From: a virus
Virus record (IMG/VR): IMGVR_UViG_3300013233_000235
Coordinates: 124,001 to 188,000 of that record
DNA: 64,000 bases
Direction: 5' to 3' (one strand)
The position numbers and the translations under genes are program-made. The notes under the pieces are model-generated. The model had not been told where the DNA came from. It saw nothing but the letters and a program-made list of their open reading frames with translations, and did no database searches. Positions 1-6,625 of the stretch are shown in pieces. The number at the start of each line of letters is the position of its first letter. Position 1 is the stretch's first letter.

Positions 1-121
1 ATTCGGCACACTTGTATCCTTAACGGTGTTTGAGGCCCCTGGTACAGACGCTATCATGGATAACCATTATGTAACCAGTTGCGATTTAACCATTCATATA
101 CGGAGGATGCAGGATGCTTGA
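1..121 (+). CDS. C-terminal end of an upstream protein (5' partial)
   Basis: An open frame runs from base 2 to a TGA at 119-121 and enters from outside the window. Only about 39 residues are visible and they match no family I recognise. The stop overlaps the start of the next gene (ATG at 114), the compact overlap typical of this genome, and this supports the frame as coding. It is too short for a functional call; it could be the last strand of a beta-rich protein like those elsewhere in the window. Confidence 0.55.
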   Translation, partial: FGTLVSLTVFEAPGTDAIMDNHYVTSCDLTIHIRRMQDA

Positions 122-476
122 ACCTAAATGGGAACAACGTGGTAAACTACTTATTGGTGATGTGGCCGTGTACCTCTACTGGGACTATATGGAAGACGTT
201 ATTGATGACGGGGTATTTAGCTTGGGAGCCGGCTGGTACGTTGTATACGCATATCGCTCTAACGGTAGGTTTAGGTCGTGGTTGCTAAGCGGCCGGCTTA
301 GACGGGTTATGCGGTGCTGTAGGGGGACAGTTGCCAAGGAGTTAATGGGACGGGCTGATAAAGTAATTGACATCGGTGTTACGGCTGCCACTGGGGTCAT
401 CACTATCGATGGCAAACCCGTGCCCCGGATATCCCAACACCGGTGGTACCTATCCAATTTACGAATATCTAACTAG
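114..476 (+). CDS. hypothetical protein (120 aa)
   Basis: A 120-residue protein starting at ATG 114, with GGAGG seven bases upstream. It overlaps the stop of the preceding frame and ends just before a Rho-independent terminator at 489-516, so it closes a transcription unit. The N-terminal half is rich in aromatic residues; the middle holds a basic patch (RLRRVMRCCR). The C-terminal part has an IDGKPVP-type beta turn. I do not recognise the family. Confidence 0.7.
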   Translation: MLEPKWEQRGKLLIGDVAVYLYWDYMEDVIDDGVFSLGAGWYVVYAYRSNGRFRSWLLSGRLRRVMRCCRGTVAKELMGRADKVIDIGVTAATGVITIDGKPVPRISQHRWYLSNLRISN

Positions 477-488
477 CTGTATAAGCGG

Positions 489-516
489 GCCCCAACTATG
501 GGGGCTTTCTTTTTTA
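489..516 (+). terminator. Rho-independent terminator
   Basis: GCCCC and GGGGC arms around a short loop, followed by CTTTCTTTTTTA. It lies after the 114-476 gene and forms the upstream half of the first cassette junction. Confidence 0.8.
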
Positions 517-537
517 TTTGTTTCCATACATTCTCAA

Positions 538-575
538 GACTATATAACTTGTATGAAGAGACACTTTGATCTCTT
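538..575 (+). promoter_or_regulatory. Cassette promoter plus hairpin leader (class A, copy 1)
   Basis: Promoter core CTATATAACTTGTATG is followed directly by the stem AAGAGA (556-561), loop CACTTTGA (562-569) and TCTCTT (570-575). The gene starts at 595 after GAAAGGG. In this copy the ATG inside the promoter reaches a TAG after eight codons, so the leader is not translated into the downstream protein. Transcription start is not known; the hairpin would sit at or very near the mRNA 5' end if transcription starts around the ATG. Confidence 0.75.
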
Positions 576-594
576 ATAGTGAAAGGGTTTAATT

Positions 595-978
595 ATGAAT
601 GAAGAAATCACAGACGTGCTAGTGGCGCTATTAGGCACACTACGTGGCAAGCAACTGGTATTTAAAGCCGCCCCCCCGGACGATTTGCCAGAGACCCACG
701 ACGCGATGGGTGCAAACCCGGCATTCCAATTAACACTTCCCGGAGAGTTGTACGTAGCACTCCACCCAAAACGGTCCCCGGGGTCAGAGGGCTATGACTA
801 CGCGGTGGTATGGGATCGCATATCCGGTGATGATGATTGGCGGCGATGTGGGTCACTGTTGTTAAAAGAGGCCCCTGGGGTGGGAATCATATTTGGTGGC
901 CACTTGCTGATGGACGTGCCCCACAAAGTATCTGGCGATGGCCCGCAGAGACTCACACTTGTGGAGTTATCCCGATGA
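595..978 (+). CDS. hypothetical protein, first gene of a cassette (127 aa)
   Basis: A 127-residue protein. ATG 595 lies eight bases after GAAAGGG in the class A leader. The N-terminal helix is followed by a beta-rich segment with GELYVALHPKR and YDYAVVWD strands, similar in texture to the single-blade proteins of this phage. The stop overlaps the next start (ATGA at 975-978), so the two are translationally coupled. Function unknown. Confidence 0.75.
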   Translation: MNEEITDVLVALLGTLRGKQLVFKAAPPDDLPETHDAMGANPAFQLTLPGELYVALHPKRSPGSEGYDYAVVWDRISGDDDWRRCGSLLLKEAPGVGIIFGGHLLMDVPHKVSGDGPQRLTLVELSR

Positions 979-1574
979 AGGGTGGTACAGGGGATGCCTA
1001 CGAGGGGCGGTGGTTCGAACTCTCGACCCTGCGCCACCTAGTTAAAGCCTTTAAAGATAAAGGTATAACAGTGGCTTCATTGGGCTGGGCTGATACAGAG
1101 GGCAGTCTAAACCCTGATTTCGCATGTATGGCATCACCGATAGAATCCCCATGTGGTAAGATCACCACCGAGTCTCTGGAGTGGATATTGAGCAATACCA
1201 TCACCATGCGGTGCGATCGCGGGTTCGGCTCACAAGCCCATATTTGCACACAGCACGATGGGAAGTCACACATACTCAATTATGAGACGGATGGGCTCCG
1301 TACAGCCCGGCGGATATTTATGGATGACAGCACCGTTCTCGACTGCGCAAGATCTGGGGATGGTAGGCTATGGGTTATAACCCGCCGTGGGTTGTACAAG
1401 TTCTTACCAGATACATTTGGGTGGGGCAATGTGGGCACCCTAGTCGGAGAAGAATTCCCAGTATGTTGGGATATGGTTTCCTCGATGACGCCTACAGAAA
1501 CAGGTGTATCCGTTACGGGTTTCTCGGAGCTCATTGGTTGCGCCGGAGTACGTGTCAGCGCATCTGGCGAATAA
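975..1574 (+). CDS. beta-rich hypothetical protein, propeller-blade-like family (199 aa)
   Basis: Start placed at ATG 975, which overlaps the preceding TGA with GGAG upstream; the longer open frame lies inside the previous gene. The central WVITRRGLYKF segment matches WIITDLGAWLV in 28734-29471 and WVVTTQGVYKH in 31850-32392, so these three are paralogues. The repeated pattern (DGRLWVIT, then a turn, then a strand) resembles one or two beta-propeller blades. The protein is coupled to 595-978 and closed by a terminator at 1581. No enzymatic motif is visible. Confidence 0.72.
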   Translation: MKGGTGDAYEGRWFELSTLRHLVKAFKDKGITVASLGWADTEGSLNPDFACMASPIESPCGKITTESLEWILSNTITMRCDRGFGSQAHICTQHDGKSHILNYETDGLRTARRIFMDDSTVLDCARSGDGRLWVITRRGLYKFLPDTFGWGNVGTLVGEEFPVCWDMVSSMTPTETGVSVTGFSELIGCAGVRVSASGE

Positions 1575-1580
1575 TAAGTT

Positions 1581-1604
1581 AGCCCTTCGGGGCTTTCTTT
1601 TTTA
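1581..1604 (+). terminator. Rho-independent terminator
   Basis: AGCCC-TTC-GGGGCT hairpin followed by TTCTTTTTTA, then the conserved TTTATTTGTTTCCATACATT spacer that precedes the next promoter. Confidence 0.85.
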
Positions 1605-1623
1605 TTTGTTTCCATACATTCTT

Positions 1624-1663
1624 AGAACTATATAACTTGTATGAAGAGACACTTTGATCTCTT
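1624..1663 (+). promoter_or_regulatory. Cassette promoter plus hairpin leader (class A, copy 2)
   Basis: Promoter core CTATATAACTTGTATG is followed by AAGAGA (1644-1649), loop CACTTTGA and TCTCTT (1658-1663). An AGGAG Shine-Dalgarno then precedes the true start at 1680. The ATG in the promoter (1641) is in frame with the gene by chance and should not be used as its start. Confidence 0.8.
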
Positions 1664-1679
1664 GTATAGGAGTTTAGTT

Positions 1680-2486
1680 ATGAGCATACTTGATAAATAC
1701 TTAGGCAAAGCCTTGACGTGCCGCCGATCCACCTTAGTGGAATTCGATGCCAGAGTGCCGTATTACAGAGAATACGCACTGCCTAACGGGCAGGTGGTGT
1801 TTACGCATATTGTCGTAAACAGGGGGCCCAACGAGCTGGGTCACGGGGTTATACTCGGAGGGGCGGGCGGTGATATCATTAAGACGTTAGAAGAAAGTGA
1901 TGACCCTATCATCATGGCGGCTGTCGCCGCACCAACAGAAGGGTTGGATGTCATAATGTTTCGCCGGTATGTGATAGTAACTTTGCCAGGGGCCGTTGCC
2001 GAGCTATCAAAACTATTCTGTGAATACACAGACCCTGATGAGCTCAGTGTGGACCTGACCCCCATGGTAGTGGAATACCACGAGCTGCCACCGGTGTTAG
2101 CTAAGTACCACCCCAACAGTGTGCCAGGTAATACGTTTGAAAGGTACGCACATGGCAACTCATCCGGAGAAGAGCTGTACCTTATTGAAAACCCCGAAAG
2201 CGGTATGCGGGCCTTTGGGGTATACTCACAGGAACAAGGTAAATGGGTGGTGACAGAGGTGGCCCAAACACCTGGTGTGGAAGTCGACCCTATGGCGCAT
2301 GATGAGTGGTTCACCATCGGCCCAATCATGTTTAGACGTGATACACCACTGGGCGTACTAACAGCCACATGGAAAAAGTCTGAACTGGGGGTGTTAATCA
2401 AGCCCAACGGGTATGTGGAGCCAGCCACTGGTGATGATGCGCCAGTTGGCAAGTGCCCCGATGGTAACATGTTGACACGTATGTAA
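1680..2486 (+). CDS. hypothetical protein paralogous to 27820-28584 (268 aa)
   Basis: Start set at ATG 1680, seven bases after AGGAG, not at the in-frame ATG 1641 inside the leader hairpin. The segment LYLIENPESGMRAFG...GKWV aligns with YYIRDPENGVSLYE...GRWF of the protein at 27820-28584, so the two are paralogues. Both look like mixed helix and beta ORFans without catalytic motifs. This gene is a single-gene cassette between terminators at 1581 and 2493. Confidence 0.8.
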   Translation: MSILDKYLGKALTCRRSTLVEFDARVPYYREYALPNGQVVFTHIVVNRGPNELGHGVILGGAGGDIIKTLEESDDPIIMAAVAAPTEGLDVIMFRRYVIVTLPGAVAELSKLFCEYTDPDELSVDLTPMVVEYHELPPVLAKYHPNSVPGNTFERYAHGNSSGEELYLIENPESGMRAFGVYSQEQGKWVVTEVAQTPGVEVDPMAHDEWFTIGPIMFRRDTPLGVLTATWKKSELGVLIKPNGYVEPATGDDAPVGKCPDGNMLTRM

Positions 2487-2492
2487 TTAGTT

Positions 2493-2521
2493 AGCCCCGA
2501 TTAAGGGGCTATCTTTTTTAT
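2493..2521 (+). terminator. Rho-independent terminator
   Basis: AGCCCC-GATTAA-GGGGCT hairpin followed by ATCTTTTTTA. It ends the 1680-2486 cassette. Confidence 0.85.
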
Positions 2522-2540
2522 TTGTTTCACCCATGTGTAA

Positions 2541-2579
2541 GAACTATATAACTACTATGAAGAGGCACTTTGATCTCTT
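2541..2579 (+). promoter_or_regulatory. Cassette promoter plus hairpin leader (class A, copy 3)
   Basis: Promoter core CTATATAACTACTATG is followed by AAGAGG (2560-2565), loop CACTTTGA and TCTCTT (2574-2579). The last stem base has changed A to G, giving a G-U pair that keeps the stem. The promoter ATG is 40 bases from the gene start, so out of frame with it, unlike copies 1 and 2. Confidence 0.78.
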
Positions 2580-2597
2580 ATGTTGAAGGATGTTGAT

Positions 2598-3107
2598 ATG
2601 ACAATCATTGTAACAACAGTGGATAAAAAGGTGATAACTATGACAGGCGACGGCCGTGGGAGTCTGAGACAGATGGTGGTATCAGACCACTGTGTAAAGG
2701 TGCACCGCCACCATGATAGATTATACGGTTTCGCTGGATCTACGCAGGAGATAGACCAAGCCTTAAAGGTGTTACCATTTATACCGGACGGCGCTGCACC
2801 CGAGACTGTGGAAATGTTTTTGTCGCGGATATTGCAGGATAGCACGTGCATCACGGCAGCCTGGGTCAATGACAAACCCAGACTAGATAGATTCGGGCAT
2901 GGTAAAGCCCACCGCATCACCGACCGCGTGGATTTCTTGGGATCTGGAAGTCGTATGGGTATAGACCTGTTCACACCGACCCGGCTTCTCCACGACTGCA
3001 CTGCGGCAGAGGCGGCTGTAATTACTGTTAACACCGTGGGGCTTATACACAGCTCGTGCGGGGGTAGCACAACCACGGTACGCGTGGCACGGGAGGTTGC
3101 CAAATGA
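2598..3107 (+). CDS. Proteasome beta/HslV-like Ntn-hydrolase (169 aa)
   Basis: Start set at ATG 2598, eight bases after GAAGGA, giving MTIIVTTVDKKVITMTGDGRG. This resembles the N terminus of HslV (MTT-I-V... AGDGQ). After Met removal Thr1, Asp17 and Lys33 fall exactly at the catalytic positions of proteasome beta subunits. LYGFAGST matches the HslV GFAGGT strand, and FLGSGSRMG followed by a CTAAEAAV helix matches the GSG and helix region. Length is close to HslV (about 175). Such subunits form ring peptidases with N-terminal nucleophiles in the cytoplasm. No HslU-like ATPase is in the window. The stop overlaps the next start (ATGA), so the partner at 3104 is probably co-translated. Its role in infection is unknown: host protein turnover or virion processing are possibilities. 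Confidence 0.82.
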   Translation: MTIIVTTVDKKVITMTGDGRGSLRQMVVSDHCVKVHRHHDRLYGFAGSTQEIDQALKVLPFIPDGAAPETVEMFLSRILQDSTCITAAWVNDKPRLDRFGHGKAHRITDRVDFLGSGSRMGIDLFTPTRLLHDCTAAEAAVITVNTVGLIHSSCGGSTTTVRVAREVAK

Positions 3108-3712
3108 GGATGATAATCACCGATAACAGTGGTAACGGGGTTATAAAAATGGGCAGTCTAATAAAGACCGCTCCAACACACCCGATCGATCTGCCTGAAG
3201 ACATTATTAATGCAGATGGTGATGTTGAAGCCTATGGGGTTATCAGCTATGGTACAGGGTTAGCGTTAGAAGGCCTGTTGTCCGCACCTATCTCCGACAT
3301 CGATATAAAGGCCCTACCGGCTCCGGTGGAAACACATGACTGCTTTATCATGCATGGTCGGGATCGCACAGACCCACCAACCATGGTGTACAAGTTCCCT
3401 GGTAGCCGTGTCCACCATAGTCGCCTGGTTAGAAGGGGGGTTGCTATATACGGGGATGACCCGGATATTAGGTACCTGCGTAACATGGCCGTCATGGCCA
3501 CGAACCAAGTCACAGCACCTGGTAAGAATAAACCCACATTTGATGAGTGGTTGGGTATAGCGGCTATGTTTACATCCCGTGGTAGATATGGGGCCAACGT
3601 CATACATCGTGATGGTGGTGAGGTAACAGAGCTGTATTACTCAGATGCTTACTTACGTATAAAGGCCAACGAACTTATACTACGATCTGGTCTAAAGCCG
3701 ATCCTAGTATAG
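3104..3712 (+). CDS. hypothetical protein coupled to the HslV-like gene; possible degenerate Ntn-fold partner (202 aa)
   Basis: ATG 3104 overlaps the stop of the HslV-like gene. I do not recognise the family with confidence. The order of elements loosely parallels its neighbour: an N-terminal beta hairpin, a YGVISYGTG strand-turn, a GVAIYGDDPDIRYL segment, then a TFDEWLGIAAMF helix. It lacks Thr at position 2, so if it shares the fold it would be non-catalytic at the N terminus. The gene ends just before the strong terminator at 3722. The partner role is inference from coupling and layout only. Confidence 0.72.
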   Translation: MRMIITDNSGNGVIKMGSLIKTAPTHPIDLPEDIINADGDVEAYGVISYGTGLALEGLLSAPISDIDIKALPAPVETHDCFIMHGRDRTDPPTMVYKFPGSRVHHSRLVRRGVAIYGDDPDIRYLRNMAVMATNQVTAPGKNKPTFDEWLGIAAMFTSRGRYGANVIHRDGGEVTELYYSDAYLRIKANELILRSGLKPILV

Positions 3713-3721
3713 CAGCATAAG

Positions 3722-3756
3722 TAGACCCCCCGATTAAGGGGGTCTATTCTTTTTAT
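3722..3756 (+). terminator. Rho-independent terminator
   Basis: TAGACCCCC and GGGGGTCTA arms around GATTAA, followed by TTCTTTTTA. It closes the 2598-3712 pair. Confidence 0.87.
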
Positions 3757-3782
3757 GTAAATCTGGAATCAAGCATATCTCA

Positions 3783-3825
3783 ATGACATATAACTAAAAT
3801 GGATATAGGCGTTTTGACTTATATC
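3783..3825 (+). promoter_or_regulatory. Cassette promoter plus hairpin leader (class B, copy 1)
   Basis: Promoter core GACATATAACTAAAATGG shares ATATAACTNNNATG with class A. It is followed by the stem GATATAGG (3802-3809), loop CGTTTTGA (3810-3817) and CTTATATC (3818-3825). The stem sequence differs completely from class A, but it pairs over eight positions with one G-U. The 8-nt loop keeps the same CNNNTTGA form. A longer leader with CCAGGAG then leads to ATG 3855. Confidence 0.75.
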
Positions 3826-3854
3826 ACTATGGCTTAACAGCCAGGAGTTTTACT

Positions 3855-4172
3855 ATGAACATGTCCAAATTTGCTGGAAAAATGTACAGCGTAGCACCAG
3901 TGGATACCAACTCTTTACCACCCATGGTGGCAGATGCGGCAGCCAAGGCTGCAAGCATCGTAGAGCTGAAATGCGTAAGCCAGTCTTTGGACACCCCACT
4001 ATACGCTGTACACAGTGGTGACAGCGTCGAACTATTCTACCAAGGTTCTAACGAGATATTCTCGTTAGAACCACGCACCCCCAACGGTGATAATACCATA
4101 CGTTGGTGCATAGATGCACCATACGGCTTCCTCGTGTATGGGGATGGCCGTATAGTCATCCTGAAAGCATAG
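3855..4172 (+). CDS. hypothetical protein (105 aa)
   Basis: A 105-residue protein with ATG 3855 seven bases after AGGAG. The N-terminal third is Ala-rich and probably helical (PPMVADAAAKAASIVELK). The C-terminal two thirds are short strands ending in FLVYGDGRIVILK, the DG-turn strand pattern common to this phage's beta-rich ORFans. It is the only gene under the class B leader copy 1. Function unknown. Confidence 0.75.
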   Translation: MNMSKFAGKMYSVAPVDTNSLPPMVADAAAKAASIVELKCVSQSLDTPLYAVHSGDSVELFYQGSNEIFSLEPRTPNGDNTIRWCIDAPYGFLVYGDGRIVILKA

Positions 4173-4174
4173 AA

Positions 4175-4230
4175 TATACACGGGTAGGGCACTTCGCCCT
4201 ACCCGTGTATTCACATATTTTCTTTTTTTC
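4175..4230 (+). terminator. Terminator between convergent genes
   Basis: A long hairpin of ATACACGGGTAGGGC and its complement around ACTTC, followed on + by a T-rich run. It lies between the + gene ending at 4172 and the - helicase gene ending at 4235, so it may serve both. The T-run favours + termination. Confidence 0.8.
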
Positions 4231-4234
4231 TTTA

Positions 4235-5815
4235 CTACCAGGTTTCCTTTTCCCCACCTGTTATGGGTGTGACGTTAGCATCGCCGTATTGGTCGGCATA
4301 CTCATCGGCCCCATCATCCGCTACCTCTTCTTGTAAGTTGTATATCACGTTGGGGGTGGGTTCATGTATGTCGTCTATCAGCCCGCCAATCTCTTTGAGC
4401 TCATAACAGAAGTACTTATGTTTCTCGGGGGTGACATCCAGCCCACGATGCTTACCCCTACCGAAGTGTAGGTACTTACGACCAAGATGCTCATGGATGT
4501 GCAATACCCACTCTAGATCAAATTTCTGGTGTAGTGATTTGCTGTACTGGTAATACCCTTTGTTGGATACAGCTTTGGGCAGATTGTTGGTCCCCTCCCG
4601 CACTAGGTTCTGGGCCTCAGTGGATAACTGGTGAGCTGTTACCACGGTGATACCACGAGGGTATGTATGATTACGAAGAACCTGGAAGAGATCATTGATA
4701 GCCGCATCACGGCCATCACCACCGCCGGATACTTTAAACAACTGGGATAAGTAATCGATAACCAGTAAATGGATCTCATACCCTTCGGCTTCCAGTTCAC
4801 TTAACACATCCAGTAGGTGGTCGATGCTGAAAGAATTGGCCTCATAGAACAGCATCATGAACTCGTAACCATTCTCACCCAGCTTGCCAATTACGTACTT
4901 AGCGGCTTCTCTGGAGTTAACCGATCTTACATCCATCTTGACACCAGTCTCTGCTTCGATCATCTCCTTGTAAATTACAGGGAAATCTTGATCGAGCGTA
5001 TTCTCGAAACTGATCTTTAGAATAAGAGGTTTCTTCTTCTTATCCCACATGTGGGGTTTGTTATGGAGTGCCACCGATCTGGCTAGATAGTTCAGCATGA
5101 ACGACTTGTAGTTGTGAGATAGTGCGCCAACATTGACGAGCTCGCCCCGTCGCATGCCACCCACACCACACCCACGGTTAAAGCCAACTAAGCCTGTTTG
5201 CATAACCCCCTCAGAAGAATGGTTATCTTTAGACTTATCCAACACCTCAATAATGGAGTCTAGGTTGGACAATGTTAGCCTACCACCGAACCCTGGTTTC
5301 TCACCTGAATCCACATCGCCGGTGAACTCGGTTATCCCATCCTGCAAATCCTTTAACTCTTGGCGGTAGTCAACCTCCCCACTGCTATATCGTATCCGCT
5401 TGTTAACCTTGGAAACAACATCTTTAATACGTTCCTGCTTTAACTGGTAACGGAGTTCCCCAACAGTAGAGTTAATACGCTTGACACTTCTTTCGAGGTC
5501 ACACTCAACCATCAACATCCGTTCTAACTCTTTTACAACGGATGGGTTGTCCTTAAGATCAATACGCACCTTAGCCAGCAGATCATCCTTATCAAACTCA
5601 ACACTGCCGACTACACGCAGCATCCAATCTAACGCCGACTTTATGCTTTCACCGGCCAGGTAATCGTTATTCTCACCAAGCACACTAGCTGATAGCTCAA
5701 TGCGGTTAACTACTATTCGGATGGTATCAAGCTGGCGTTCCCACTTACCCTTTGTCTTAGATATAAGGTATACAGTGGACACACATTGCATTAGAACGAC
5801 GTAGGGGTTTCCCAT
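4235..5815 (-). CDS. Replicative DnaB-like (RecA-fold) DNA helicase (526 aa)
   Basis: The C-terminal half has the DnaB-type RecA core. GMRRGELVNVGALSHNYKSFM (about 220-240) carries the Walker A region; HLLVIDYLSQLF (349-360) is Walker B, as in DnaB IDYLQL; VVTAHQLS (391-398) fits the motif after it. The N-terminal 200 residues are helical with coiled-coil character and would correspond to the interaction domain. Walker A is unusual: the Gly before Lys237 is Tyr (S-H-N-Y-K-S). Such proteins form hexamers that unwind DNA at the replication fork. It is read away from the capsid region, behind a small membrane gene on the same strand. Confidence 0.85.
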   Translation of the reverse strand: MGNPYVVLMQCVSTVYLISKTKGKWERQLDTIRIVVNRIELSASVLGENNDYLAGESIKSALDWMLRVVGSVEFDKDDLLAKVRIDLKDNPSVVKELERMLMVECDLERSVKRINSTVGELRYQLKQERIKDVVSKVNKRIRYSSGEVDYRQELKDLQDGITEFTGDVDSGEKPGFGGRLTLSNLDSIIEVLDKSKDNHSSEGVMQTGLVGFNRGCGVGGMRRGELVNVGALSHNYKSFMLNYLARSVALHNKPHMWDKKKKPLILKISFENTLDQDFPVIYKEMIEAETGVKMDVRSVNSREAAKYVIGKLGENGYEFMMLFYEANSFSIDHLLDVLSELEAEGYEIHLLVIDYLSQLFKVSGGGDGRDAAINDLFQVLRNHTYPRGITVVTAHQLSTEAQNLVREGTNNLPKAVSNKGYYQYSKSLHQKFDLEWVLHIHEHLGRKYLHFGRGKHRGLDVTPEKHKYFCYELKEIGGLIDDIHEPTPNVIYNLQEEVADDGADEYADQYGDANVTPITGGEKETW

Positions 5816-5858
5816 TACTTATTATCTCTCGGTAATCCATTATTGTGGGGGGTGTGTA

Positions 5859-5981
5859 TTACTTTGTGTAGAACAGTTCGTGCATGTTGGGTAGTTCACC
5901 GTATACCATCCGATCGTTGTAGTAGCTTAATCCGGTCATCACTATAATTAGAAAGATAGCCAGTTTGATAAGTTTCCGCAT
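5859..5981 (-). CDS. small membrane or secreted peptide (40 aa)
   Basis: A short frame read on the - strand starting MRKLIKLAIFLIIVMTGLSYY. Positive residues are followed by about 14 hydrophobic ones, the pattern of a signal anchor. The remaining 20 residues are polar. AGGAA lies eight bases upstream of the ATG. It lies upstream of the helicase on the same strand. A lysis accessory or inner-membrane peptide is possible, but nothing in the sequence decides. Confidence 0.6.
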   Translation of the reverse strand: MRKLIKLAIFLIIVMTGLSYYNDRMVYGELPNMHELFYTK

Positions 5982-6023
5982 GTCCGTATTCCTGTAAGTT
6001 GGTCTATTCGATTAGGGGTGACA

Positions 6024-6098
6024 AGAAAAATAATGCTTACACTATGTATCACCCCCTACCACCCCTAGCGGATGTAGAAGAAAAATAATAATGATATG
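6024..6098 (+). promoter_or_regulatory. Candidate late-type promoter region upstream of the capsid genes
   Basis: Within the 310-base gap between 5815 and 6125, apart from the 40-residue frame, an AGAAAAATAAT direct repeat occurs at 6024-6034 and 6079-6089. Each copy is followed within about 10-15 bases by TATG. The second, AATAATGATATG (6087-6098), recurs on the - strand at 56963-56981 before a fibre operon (TTTTTAATGATATG). Both precede genes with strong codon bias, so a late promoter is plausible. phiKZ late promoters are reported to centre on TATG; the link here is inference. Confidence 0.4.
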
Positions 6099-6124
6099 AC
6101 CCCATTAGTAATGAGCGAATAGCT

Positions 6125-6625
6125 ATGAAAGTGTTATGTTTAAACGCATATACTACATTGCTCATAAGGGCCGAAGGTATCCAACTGGCTGACGTATTGG
6201 CCCCTGGGAAACTAGCAAACAGATTGTCCGAAGACAGGCTCTATGATCTGGACATGATTACGCGTAAGGTGTTGATGCAGCTAACGCAGAAATCCGGATT
6301 GATCCCCATCAAACCTTTACATGGTGCCAGCGATGGCGACCTGATTGGGTATGATTACGATAATGATGCTACGCCCTCGACCGACGACTTTCAAGGCTCG
6401 GAGATAGCTTACAATGGAGAAACGCTAATTATAGCATTTCCAAAGGAGTTCGATGTACACCCGAGTCGCCCCAGCCTGCATGATAAGCTGGCTTTTTATG
6501 AGCGAATAATGGTTGTCTGCACAGACCACTTGCGTTTGGCAGGCACCGTAGAATCCACGATCTTTGCCGAGTGGCACCGTATCACCGAAATGTTAACAAG
6601 GAATACCACCAATGTCAAGATATAA
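6125..6625 (+). CDS. hypothetical protein upstream of the major capsid gene (166 aa)
   Basis: A 166-residue soluble protein, mostly helical with a short strand block (GETLIIAFPKEF). It is first in the capsid transcription unit and overlaps the MCP start by 14 bases. I do not recognise the family. Position suggests a capsid-associated or assembly protein, but no motif supports this. Confidence 0.75.
   Translation: MKVLCLNAYTTLLIRAEGIQLADVLAPGKLANRLSEDRLYDLDMITRKVLMQLTQKSGLIPIKPLHGASDGDLIGYDYDNDATPSTDDFQGSEIAYNGETLIIAFPKEFDVHPSRPSLHDKLAFYERIMVVCTDHLRLAGTVESTIFAEWHRITEMLTRNTTNVKI

Noticed and set aside
1641-1679. An N-terminal extension MKRHFDLLYRSLV shared by many accessory proteins, as if a conserved signal or leader peptide
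   Set aside because: It is the translation of the leader hairpin. In copies 1 and 6 the same ATG runs into a stop and in copy 3 it is out of frame with the gene, so the peptide is not selected. The Shine-Dalgarno lies before the downstream ATG.
3104-3712. Calling the partner gene a second active proteasome subunit
   Set aside because: It lacks Thr at position 2 and the GDG motif; only a loose parallel in element order remains.
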